Shown one piece after another: positions 1-6,152 of a stretch of 6,315 bases of DNA (positions are counted from its first letter, which is position 1; every line of letters begins with the position of its first letter). Under the pieces are notes generated by a model. It worked only from the letters and a program-made list of their open reading frames with translations. It was not told where the DNA came from and did no database searches. This stretch comes from Flavobacterium sp. (lineage in GTDB: Bacteria; Bacteroidota; Bacteroidia; Flavobacteriales; Flavobacteriaceae). Location of the stretch: assembly GCA_030150335.1 (NCBI GenBank), contig JASLGC010000168.1, forward strand, positions 1 through 6,315, in the 5' to 3' direction. Position numbers and translations under genes: made by a program.

Positions 1-2351
1 GAAGCTCCTGCACCTGCACCTTGTATGATGATGGGGTTTTCACCATAGCTCTCTGTGTAGATTTCAAATAAACTGTCAGAACCTTTTAATTGACCTAAAG
101 CAGAATTGGTAGGTACTTCTACTAATTTCGTTTCTAATGTACCTTTGTCTTTTTGTAAGTCGCCAGATAGTTCTCCTACATATCTCAATACAGTATCTGG
201 TTTAAGTCCTTGTTTAACCTTATCGAAATACGGATTTAGCTTCTCTAAACTTTGTAAGAACGTTGGGGTGTCAATTGCTTGTAAGTCTGTTGGAATTAAG
301 TTTTGGATGTTAATTTCTTCAAACTCATTTTGCAGGTCTAATTCTCTTGCTAAGATTAATAACTTACGACCCACATCATTTCCAGATAAATCTTCTCTTG
401 GGTCAGGCTCAGTGAATCCTTTGTCAATAGCTTCTTTTAATACAGCATTAAATGGACGGTCTTCTACAGAGTATGTGTTGAATATATAACTCAAACTACC
501 AGAGAATACTCCTTTTATCTTAGTGATATTTTCTCCTGATAGGTGTAATAACTTAATGGTATCAATTAACGGTAGTCCAGCACCTACGTTTGTTTCGTAC
601 AAATATTCTTTGTGATTTGCCTTTAAAGTATCACGTAGTTGTTTGTAAAACTCATAAGAAATAGTATTCCCAATTTTGTTAGATGAGATTAGGTCAAAAC
701 CATTTTCAACTAAAGGGATGTAGTTTTTTACAAATTCACTCGAAGCGGTGTTGTCTATAGCAATTAAGTTTTCTAAGTGATTTTGATTTGCAAAAGCAAC
801 AACATCTTTAATTGTATAAGAGACACTTTCATTTTTAACATCTTCTCTCCAGTTTGCTGTTATTCCTTTGTCAGACAACAATACTTTTTTAGAGTTTCCA
901 ATAGCAAATATGTTTAGTGAAATATTCTTCTTTGTAGCGATAGACTCAGCAGAATGTAACACTTGGTCGATTAGTGTACCTCCAACTAATCCGTGTCCAA
1001 ATACTGCGATGTTTATCTTTTTAGCAATACCGAATATTTGTCCGTGTATAACATTAAGAGCCTTTTTAGCTTCGTCCTTGCGAACTACTAAACTCACATT
1101 TTTACCTGTTACTGTATTGTTGAAAAGTATAGGAACAATCTTGTTCTTAACTAATGCCGCATAAGGTTTGTCAAAAGTGCTTAAATCTTGACCAATGATT
1201 GAAATTACAGCGATGTCTTTAACGATAGAAATACGGTTTACATCTTTTGTATAGAAGTCATTTTGAAATTCTTTTCTCAAAGCTTCAGCAGCTAATTCAG
1301 CATCTTTTGCTTCTACAATAAATCCTAATCCTCTTTCTGAAGAACCTTGTGAGATAACACCCACACTAATTTCTTCATTTGCCATTGCTGTAAATACTCT
1401 GGCATCAACTCCTACGATACCCAATAATCCTCGTCCTTCAAATTGAATTAAAGCAACATCTGATTGTACAGAAAGTGACTTAATTCCTTTTTTTGTTGTT
1501 TTTCCAGAGATTAAAGTTCCTGTACTTTTTGGGTTCAGGGTATTTAATATTCTCAAGGGGATATTGTTTACAACAAGTGGTAATATCGTTTTTGCATGTA
1601 AAATAGAAGCACCGAAGTTGGCTAACTCATTCGCCTCGTCAAAGTGTAATTCTTCTATTTTTTGAGCATTTTTAACCCAATCAGGATTAGCAGTATAAAT
1701 TCCATCTACGTGAGTATAGTTTTGCAATTCATCAGCTTCAATGAAGTTTGCCAACAAAGCAGCAGAGTAGTTACTTCCGTTTCGTCCCAGTGTAGTTGTT
1801 TCTCCTTTTTCATTAGAACCAATAAACCCTGTTACTACTGCAATTGTATCTTTATCTATCGTATTGAAAAAAGCCTGTGTTTTTTCTTTTGATATTTCTT
1901 CATTCGCTTGTGCACTTCCAAAGTTGCTATCAGTTGTAAATAATTGACGAGTATCAACTGCGATAGCTTTAAACCCTCTATCTACTAACTGATTTGTCAA
2001 TATCTTACTTGAGATAACTTCTCCTTGTGCCAGAACTTGGTCTTTAATTTTTAAATTGTAATCTTCAAGTAAAGACACACCTCCATATAATTTGCTCAAT
2101 ACCTCAAGCTCTGTTTTTATATCTGCTTGTTTGTGATAAGCTCTATTTTTAAAATCCTCAAACGCCGATTTATAATCTTGTTGCGTTTTTGCTAATTCTA
2201 ATATGTTTTCTAACGTATCTGTTGTATCGCCAATAGCGGATACAACAATAGCGATACTTCCTTGATTTGCTTTATCTGTTATAATATTAATTACGTTATC
2301 AAAAGCTTGACCTGATGCGAGAGATTTCCCTCCAAACTTTAATACTTTCAT
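1..2351 (-). CDS. thrA: Bifunctional aspartokinase / homoserine dehydrogenase, 3' end cut by the window
   Basis: This enzyme catalyses the first and third steps of the aspartate pathway: ATP-dependent phosphorylation of aspartate, and NAD(P)H-dependent reduction of aspartate semialdehyde to homoserine. 783 complete codons are visible and the frame is open to the window edge. The N-terminal kinase begins MKVLKFGGKSLA and carries GEVISSKIL (about residue 110) and TTLGRNGSNYSAA (about 187). ACT regulatory domains lie around 300-440, with QGSSERG near 334. The dehydrogenase starts near 447 with the dinucleotide-binding loop GHGLVGG (452-458). It has the family signature ETNVGAGLP followed by FSGSLSYIFN, then TEPDPREDLSGNDVGRK, which supplies the Asp and Lys expected to be catalytic. 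The visible end, IIQGAGAGA, is close to the usual C-terminus, so about 30 residues are missing. The ATG at 2351 fits the family's N-terminus and lies 11 nt after metX, making it the fourth gene of the operon. Oddity: the kinase loop usually written KFGGTS reads KFGGKS. Confidence 0.97.
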   Translation of the reverse strand, partial: MKVLKFGGKSLASGQAFDNVINIITDKANQGSIAIVVSAIGDTTDTLENILELAKTQQDYKSAFEDFKNRAYHKQADIKTELEVLSKLYGGVSLLEDYNLKIKDQVLAQGEVISSKILTNQLVDRGFKAIAVDTRQLFTTDSNFGSAQANEEISKEKTQAFFNTIDKDTIAVVTGFIGSNEKGETTTLGRNGSNYSAALLANFIEADELQNYTHVDGIYTANPDWVKNAQKIEELHFDEANELANFGASILHAKTILPLVVNNIPLRILNTLNPKSTGTLISGKTTKKGIKSLSVQSDVALIQFEGRGLLGIVGVDARVFTAMANEEISVGVISQGSSERGLGFIVEAKDAELAAEALRKEFQNDFYTKDVNRISIVKDIAVISIIGQDLSTFDKPYAALVKNKIVPILFNNTVTGKNVSLVVRKDEAKKALNVIHGQIFGIAKKINIAVFGHGLVGGTLIDQVLHSAESIATKKNISLNIFAIGNSKKVLLSDKGITANWREDVKNESVSYTIKDVVAFANQNHLENLIAIDNTASSEFVKNYIPLVENGFDLISSNKIGNTISYEFYKQLRDTLKANHKEYLYETNVGAGLPLIDTIKLLHLSGENITKIKGVFSGSLSYIFNTYSVEDRPFNAVLKEAIDKGFTEPDPREDLSGNDVGRKLLILARELDLQNEFEEINIQNLIPTDLQAIDTPTFLQSLEKLNPYFDKVKQGLKPDTVLRYVGELSGDLQKDKGTLETKLVEVPTNSALGQLKGSDSLFEIYTESYGENPIIIQGAGAGA

Positions 2352-2362
2352 TTTATGCTGAT

Positions 2363-3328
2363 TTAAAATATGTCTGTTAATAATTGATTTAATTGTTCGT
2401 ATTCTATCAAAAAGGCATCGTGGCCATGAACTGATTGAATCTCTTTGAACGCTATATTCTTTTTGTGTTTTTTAATGCGTTCTACAATTTGTTTTTGTTC
2501 CGTATTTGTAAACATATAGTCACTGTCAACGGCGATACTTAGAATGTTTGTGGAGCTTTTTTTTGCAAACTGTTCTAAGGCTTCTTCTGTTATGTGATGA
2601 CCTATTGTTTTTAATAGATGGTTCATCAATTTGTATGAAGGAAGGGCAAAGCGACTATTCAATGTTTTTCCGTGATATTTTAGCCAACTTTCAATAGCGA
2701 ATTGCTCTTCTTGTTCTTTTATCTGATTGTTGAATTTCAACTGAAGTGATGCAGGTGTGCGATATAAAAGCATAGCGTGCATTCTTGCATCTTCAATTGG
2801 ATTTGCCGAATTGGATAAAATGCTATCTTGTACTAAGGCATTTCCGATTATCCAATCTGACGCTCTTAAGCTTGTAGCGATTGGAATTAAATGTTCAATT
2901 GCATTTGGTTTTAGCAAAGCCATTTCCCAAGCAATGCTACCTCCTAAGCTTCCACCGATTACAGCAAATAAGTTTTGTACTTCTATCGCTTGTAGGGCTT
3001 TCCAAAACAAATCGGCAACTACCTGCGTAGTGATTACTTTATAATCGATGATGAGGTGTGAAGGGTTTTGGTTATATCCGTTTCCAGGTATATCAAAAGC
3101 TATAACAGTGTAGCGATTCAAGTCAATTACTTGGTTTGTGCCTACTAAACTTTTCCACCAACCGTTTTCGCCAGCAACTTCACTATTCCCTGTTAGTGCA
3201 TGGTTCACAACTACAATTGGAGCGGTGTGTAGTGGTTGACCAAATACTTGATAAGTCAAGGTAAAGTCTTGTGTGCTGCCATTAGGCAATGTGTAATTCG
3301 TTATTGTTATCTCTTTTAAACTACTCAT
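2363..3328 (-). CDS. metX: Homoserine O-acetyltransferase (MetX family, alpha/beta hydrolase fold)
   Basis: It is predicted to transfer an acetyl group from acetyl-CoA to the hydroxyl of homoserine, activating it for sulfur addition; the enzyme should be cytoplasmic. The 321 residues show an alpha/beta-hydrolase: the NHALTGNSE segment (42-50) corresponds to the HALTG motif of MetX, and the nucleophile elbow GGSLGG (125-130) carries Ser127. VDSDYMF (267-273) holds the acid, probably Asp270, and GHDAFL (302-307) holds His303, completing the triad. ESWLKYHGKTLNSRF (213-227) matches the MetX segment before the acid residue. The protein is somewhat shorter than the common 350-380 residues, and the elbow has Leu where many members have Met. 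Acyl specificity (acetyl or succinyl) cannot be read reliably from these motifs; the neighbouring O-acetylhomoserine sulfhydrylase favours acetyl. The gene follows the metB-like gene by 13 nt and precedes thrA by 11 nt. Confidence 0.88.
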   Translation of the reverse strand: MSSLKEITITNYTLPNGSTQDFTLTYQVFGQPLHTAPIVVVNHALTGNSEVAGENGWWKSLVGTNQVIDLNRYTVIAFDIPGNGYNQNPSHLIIDYKVITTQVVADLFWKALQAIEVQNLFAVIGGSLGGSIAWEMALLKPNAIEHLIPIATSLRASDWIIGNALVQDSILSNSANPIEDARMHAMLLYRTPASLQLKFNNQIKEQEEQFAIESWLKYHGKTLNSRFALPSYKLMNHLLKTIGHHITEEALEQFAKKSSTNILSIAVDSDYMFTNTEQKQIVERIKKHKKNIAFKEIQSVHGHDAFLIEYEQLNQLLTDIF

Positions 3329-3341
3329 GGTGTACGGGTCT

Positions 3342-4484
3342 TTATAGTTGTGCTAATGCTTGTTCTATATCTTTTAATAAATCTTCTGTTTCTTCTAATC
3401 CAATTGACAATCGGATTAAGCTTTTTGAAATTCCTGCTTTTTCTTTAATGTCTATGGGAACAGAGCCGTGTGACATTTTATAGGGATAGTTGCTCAAGCT
3501 TTTAATTCCTCCCAATCCTTCTGTTAGGGTAAATTGCTTGAGGTTTTTGATGAACTGCAAGGCAGCTGTTTCTGTGTTTTCTTTTAAGTCAAAACTGACA
3601 ACACCCCCAAAGTATTTCTGTTGTTTTTTAGCCAATTCATGTCCTTCATGTGTTGATAATCCCGGATAGTATATATTGTTTATCTTGGGATGTGTGCTGA
3701 GGTATTCCGCTATTTTTTGAGCATTTTCAGAATATCCTTTGTATCTCAACAGCAAGGTTTCTATTCCACGAATGGTTAAAAAACTATCAAAAGGACTTAG
3801 AATAGCGCCTGTTGAGTTTTGGTGAAACTTGATTATTTTTCCTAACTCATCTGTTTTGGTAATGACCAATCCTGCGACTACATCCGAATGCCCTGCGATG
3901 TATTTTGTGGCACTGTGAACTACAATATCAGCTCCTAAGTCAAGTGGTTTCTGTGCGATTGGTGTTGCAAACGTATTATCAACACAGAGTAACACTTTTT
4001 CTTCTTTTGCTATTTTGGCAATCGCTTGGATGTCAGAAATACGCAGTGTAGGGTTTGTTGGACTTTCAATCCAAATGATTTTGGTATTTGGTGTAATAGC
4101 GTCTTTTACATTCTGTGCATTTGTCGTGTCCACATAAGTTGTTTTGACCCCAAACTTGGCATATACATCATTCAACAATCTGTATGTTCCTCCGTATATA
4201 TTTGCTACTGCAATTACTTCATCTCGAGAAGAAAGGGATTTGAATACAGCATCTATTGCGGCTAATCCACTTCCAAAAGCAAACCCCTTAGCTCCGTTTT
4301 CCAATGAAGCGACTAAGTTTTCAAGCACTTGTCTTGTTGGATTATTAGTGCGAGTGTAATCAAAACCTTTGTGTTCACCTGGCGCTTCTTGAGCAAATGT
4401 TGATGTTTGATAGATTGGAACCGCAATAGCGCCTGTTAGCGGGTCAATAGGAATGTTGTTTAGTATATCAGTTTGGGTGCTCAT
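3342..4484 (-). CDS. metB: Trans-sulfuration PLP enzyme, cystathionine gamma-synthase/lyase family
   Basis: This is a fold-type I PLP enzyme of the Cys/Met metabolism family. The likely reaction is gamma-replacement of O-acetylhomoserine with cysteine to give cystathionine. Visible signatures in the 380 residues are VPIYQTSTF (22-30), YTRTNNPT (43-50, phosphate-binding Tyr and Arg from the partner subunit), GSGLAAI (71-77), NIYGGTYRL (95-103), VDNTFATP (168-175, with Asp169 facing the PLP ring nitrogen), and HSATKYIAGHSDVVAG (190-205), in which Lys194 is the Schiff-base lysine. Arg358 in SLIRLSIGLE should bind the substrate carboxylate. At position 328 (GGIKSL) it has Lys where synthases and lyases of this family usually have Glu (GG-V/F-ESL); the sulfhydrylase next door also has Lys there. 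Synthase, gamma-lyase or sulfhydrylase activity is therefore open, and the symbol is provisional. The ATG lies 2 nt after the metY stop, so translational coupling is likely. Confidence 0.9.
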   Translation of the reverse strand: MSTQTDILNNIPIDPLTGAIAVPIYQTSTFAQEAPGEHKGFDYTRTNNPTRQVLENLVASLENGAKGFAFGSGLAAIDAVFKSLSSRDEVIAVANIYGGTYRLLNDVYAKFGVKTTYVDTTNAQNVKDAITPNTKIIWIESPTNPTLRISDIQAIAKIAKEEKVLLCVDNTFATPIAQKPLDLGADIVVHSATKYIAGHSDVVAGLVITKTDELGKIIKFHQNSTGAILSPFDSFLTIRGIETLLLRYKGYSENAQKIAEYLSTHPKINNIYYPGLSTHEGHELAKKQQKYFGGVVSFDLKENTETAALQFIKNLKQFTLTEGLGGIKSLSNYPYKMSHGSVPIDIKEKAGISKSLIRLSIGLEETEDLLKDIEQALAQL

Positions 4485-4486
4485 CT

Positions 4487-5761
4487 TTATAAATTTTTAA
4501 ATACGTTCTTTAAATCAGTTTTTAAATCTTCAATGTTTTCAATACCAACGGATAATCTGATTAAATCAGGAGAAACACCTGTTGCTTTTTGTTCTGCTAC
4601 ACTTAATTGTTGGTGTGTAGTTGAAGCAGGATGAATGATAAGAGATTTAGTATCTCCGATGTTGGCAAGTAAAGAGAATAACACTGTTTCGTTTGCTACT
4701 TTTTTCGCTGCTTCAAATCCCTTTTTCAAACCGAATGTAACTACACCACTTTGTCCTTCTGGAAGATATTTCTTAGCTAAATCATGGTATGGACTTGACT
4801 TTAATCCTGGATAGTTTACCCATGCTACTTCTTCTTGGCTTTCTAACCATTCAGCTAATTCAAGTGCATTTTCACTGTGTTTTTTAATTCGAATAGGAAG
4901 TGTTTCAAGACCTTGAATAATTTGAAAAGCATTGAATGGACTTAATGCTGCCCCTAAATCTCTTAATCCTTCTACTCTTACTTTTGCAATAAATGCTGCG
5001 TTTCCAAGTGCTTCGTGATAGATTAATCCGTGGTATCCCGGAGAAGGTTCTGTAAATTCTGGAAATTTTCCACTGCTCCAATCAAAAGTTCCAGCGTCAA
5101 TAATCGCTCCTCCTAATGATGTTCCGTTGCCATTAATGTATTTTGTTAATGAGTGAATTACGATATTTGCTCCGTGTTCAATAGGTCTTAGTAAAGAAGG
5201 AGAAGTAACTGTGTTGTCAACAATCAATGGAATCTTAAACTCCTTCGCAATTTTTGAAACGGCTTGAATATCTACAATGTCAAGCTTTGGATTACCTAAA
5301 CTTTCAACGAAGATTGCTTTGGTGTTAGGTAAAATATTTTTTCTGAAGTTTTCTACATCAGATGAATCTACAAATGAAGTGTTGATTCCAAATCGAGGTA
5401 AGGTAACATTGAATAAGTTATATGTTCCTCCGTACAAGCTGTTTGAAGATACGATGTGGTCTCCTGCTTTTAATAAAGTAAGCAAGGCAGTTGAAATTGC
5501 TGCTGCACCTGATGATGTAACCACCGCTCCAATACCACCTTCTAAGGTAGCTAATCTTTTTTCAAGAATATCATTAGTTGGATTATTTAACCTTGTGTAA
5601 ATGTAAGCAGGGATTGATAAATTGAATGCTCCTGCTGCATGGTCTGCATTTTCAAATACGTATGAAGATGTTTGGTAAATTGGTACAGCTCTTGTTCCTG
5701 CTGTTGCTTGTACATCATGTCCTGCGTGTAATGCTTGAGTTGAAAAATTGAAGTTGCTCAT
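4487..5761 (-). CDS. metY: O-acetylhomoserine sulfhydrylase (O-acetylhomoserine aminocarboxypropyltransferase)
   Basis: It condenses O-acetylhomoserine with sulfide to homocysteine and acetate, the direct sulfhydrylation route to methionine. The 424-residue length is typical of MetY and longer than the MetB group because of the insertion at about 220-255. Family motifs are LHAGHD (11-16), VPIYQTSSYVF (26-36), YTRLNNPT (55-62, PLP phosphate contact), SSGAAAI (83-89), NSLYGGTYNLF (107-117), VDNTVTSP (181-188, Asp182 to the PLP nitrogen), HSLTKYINGNGTSLGG (203-218, with Lys207 as the Schiff-base lysine), HPASTTHQQL (377-386) and IRLSVGIE (401-408, Arg402). The GNGTSLGG stretch and HPASTTH are characteristic of the sulfhydrylase branch. 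The ATG at 5761 begins the expected N-terminus and follows an A-rich stretch with no clear Shine-Dalgarno motif. It is the first structural gene of the operon, 38 nt after the U-run of the second leader terminator, so its transcription probably depends on read-through there. Confidence 0.95.
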   Translation of the reverse strand: MSNFNFSTQALHAGHDVQATAGTRAVPIYQTSSYVFENADHAAGAFNLSIPAYIYTRLNNPTNDILEKRLATLEGGIGAVVTSSGAAAISTALLTLLKAGDHIVSSNSLYGGTYNLFNVTLPRFGINTSFVDSSDVENFRKNILPNTKAIFVESLGNPKLDIVDIQAVSKIAKEFKIPLIVDNTVTSPSLLRPIEHGANIVIHSLTKYINGNGTSLGGAIIDAGTFDWSSGKFPEFTEPSPGYHGLIYHEALGNAAFIAKVRVEGLRDLGAALSPFNAFQIIQGLETLPIRIKKHSENALELAEWLESQEEVAWVNYPGLKSSPYHDLAKKYLPEGQSGVVTFGLKKGFEAAKKVANETVLFSLLANIGDTKSLIIHPASTTHQQLSVAEQKATGVSPDLIRLSVGIENIEDLKTDLKNVFKNL

Positions 5762-5799
5762 AATCTTGTGTTTTATATATTTTTAAAAAATGTTGTTGT

Positions 5800-5835
5800 A
5801 AAAAAAAAGTCCTTTCAGCAATTGCCGAAAGGACT
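5800..5835 (-). terminator. Intrinsic terminator of attenuator 2, just before metY
   Basis: Read on the minus strand, AGUCCUUUC (5835-5827) pairs perfectly with GAAAGGACU (5816-5808). The stem continues with a G-U and two G-C pairs (5826-5824 with 5819-5817), giving 12 pairs closed by a four-base loop (5823-5820). It is followed at once by nine U residues (5808-5800, the first sharing the stem's last base). This is a textbook Rho-independent terminator, but it sits between the leader peptide and metY, not after a gene, so it most likely acts as an attenuator. Confidence 0.93.
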
Positions 5836-5888
5836 CTAAGTTTTTGTTATCTATTTGAACGATACTAACTCGGTGACTTTAGGCAATA
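5821..5888 (-). promoter_or_regulatory. Predicted antiterminator pairing of attenuator 2
   Basis: The RNA segment AUUGCCUAAAG (5887-5877, last codons of leader peptide 2) can pair with CUUUCGGCAAU (5831-5821, the 5' arm and loop of the terminator) in 10 of 11 positions. This excludes the terminator stem. The same upstream segment, as UAUUGC (5888-5883), can instead pair with GCAAUG (5927-5922), which lies in the Ile-Ala-Met codons at the start of the main Met run. The four elements thus occur in the order expected for classical attenuation: 1:2 protector, 2:3 antiterminator, 3:4 terminator. The pairings were found by eye, without energy calculation. Confidence 0.75.
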
Positions 5889-5957
5889 GGGGGGCGTTAA
5901 CATCATCATGTTCATCATCATCATTGCAATCATCATTGTGTTAGTATTGAAAATCAT
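5865..5957 (-). CDS. Methionine-rich leader peptide 2 (30 residues)
   Basis: A short frame from ATG at 5957 to TAG at 5865-5867 contains 10 Met among 30 residues. Residues 8-19 read MMIAMMMMNMMM, and the tail is LTPPYCLKSPS. Such a codon run has no evident structural role and is placed like the control codons of the trp, his and thr leader peptides: it stands before a terminator that precedes a methionine operon. Its role is inferred to be sensing methionyl-tRNA. A shortage would stall the ribosome on the Met codons over RNA element 1 (5922-5927), freeing element 2 (5877-5888) to pair with the terminator arm. Full translation would bring the ribosome to the stop codon, partly covering element 2, so the terminator forms. 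The stop lies 29 nt before the terminator stem. The start at 5957 was chosen as the most upstream ATG in frame; a start at 5936 is possible. Odd point: consecutive CCC CCC Pro codons just after the Met run. Confidence 0.85.
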   Translation of the reverse strand: MIFNTNTMMIAMMMMNMMMLTPPYCLKSPS

Positions 5958-5999
5958 GGTATTATATTTATTCTAATTTTATACTTTTTGGATTAATTC

Positions 6000-6030
6000 A
6001 AAAAAAAAGCCCTTGTAATTTACAAGGTCT
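6000..6030 (-). terminator. Intrinsic terminator of attenuator 1
   Basis: On the minus strand CCUUGUA (6027-6021) pairs with UACAAGG (6017-6011) around the three-base loop AAU. After one mismatch, G6029 with C6009 and A6030 with U6008 can extend the stem. Nine U residues follow (6008-6000). It lies 25 nt after the stop of leader peptide 1 and 42 nt before the start of leader peptide 2, so it would end transcription well before metY. It is weaker than the second terminator because the stem is shorter and more A+U-rich. Confidence 0.85.
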
Positions 6031-6073
6031 TTCAAATGTTATTTTATATTTTGGATTATGCAAATAACAAGCC
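6012..6073 (-). promoter_or_regulatory. Possible antiterminator pairing of attenuator 1
   Basis: The RNA segment CUUGUUAUUU (6071-6062, near the end of leader peptide 1) can pair with AAAUUACAAG (6021-6012, the loop and 3' arm of terminator 1) in 9 of 10 positions. It can alternatively pair as GGCUUG (6073-6068) with CAAGCU (6103-6098), directly before the Met-Met-Met codons. This repeats the layout of attenuator 2. However, the helices are mostly A-U, and the competitor meets the 3' arm instead of the 5' arm, so chance pairing is a real alternative. Confidence 0.45.
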
Positions 6074-6127
6074 CTGCGGATTTCTCCACATCATCATAGC
6101 TTGCATATTTGTTAATCTTAAATTCAT
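6056..6127 (-). CDS. Methionine-rich leader peptide 1 (23 residues)
   Basis: A short frame from ATG at 6127 to TAA at 6056-6058 encodes a 23-residue peptide. Residues 8-17 read MQAMMMWRNP, with Met at 1, 8, 11, 12 and 13 and a single Trp at 14. It stands about 20 nt after the predicted transcription start and 25 nt before terminator 1. By position and Met content it is most likely a second, promoter-proximal attenuation leader peptide in series with leader peptide 2. The A-rich sequence AGATAAAAAGAT before the ATG suits translation starts in this phylum. It has fewer Met codons than leader 2, so it may respond at a different depth of methionine starvation (inference). Confidence 0.75.
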   Translation of the reverse strand: MNLRLTNMQAMMMWRNPQGLLFA

Positions 6128-6152
6128 ATCTTTTTATCTCTATTTTATGGAA

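Noticed and set aside
937..4432. Recurrent TAGCGAT / AATAGCG-like words on the plus strand, as a possible dispersed signal
   Set aside because: They occur inside coding sequence and correspond to frequent Ile, Ala and Tyr/Leu codon combinations on the minus strand; spacing is irregular.
106..5600. Plus-strand open frames of 64-127 codons at 106-489, 868-1164, 1662-1892, 2757-3044, 3289-3483, 4026-4265, 4144-4359 and 5277-5600
   Set aside because: Nearly all of their length lies opposite well-supported minus-strand genes, they show no recognisable domains, and they have the composition expected of antisense frames.
5901..5936. CAT/ATG triplet repeat as a simple microsatellite
   Set aside because: The repeat is interrupted by Ile-Ala and Asn codons, stays in frame with a start and stop, and is coupled to RNA pairing elements, so a leader-peptide explanation fits better. 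Slippage may still have lengthened it.
5901..5993. Plus-strand His-rich frame beginning HHHVHHHHCNHH, resembling a metal-binding peptide
   Set aside because: It has no in-frame ATG and is simply the antisense of the ATG codons of leader peptide 2; all surrounding genes are on the minus strand.
5958..5999. Internal promoter between terminator 1 and leader peptide 2
   Set aside because: A TTTG lies at 6002-5999, but no sequence like TAnnTTTG follows at a suitable distance, only A+T-rich sequence without TTTG.
5762..6150. SAM riboswitch before metY
   Set aside because: Such riboswitches are common before methionine genes, but no multi-helix junction pattern of the SAM-I type or compact SAM-II pattern was recognised. 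The space is filled by two short frames and two terminators. A covariance-model search was not possible here.
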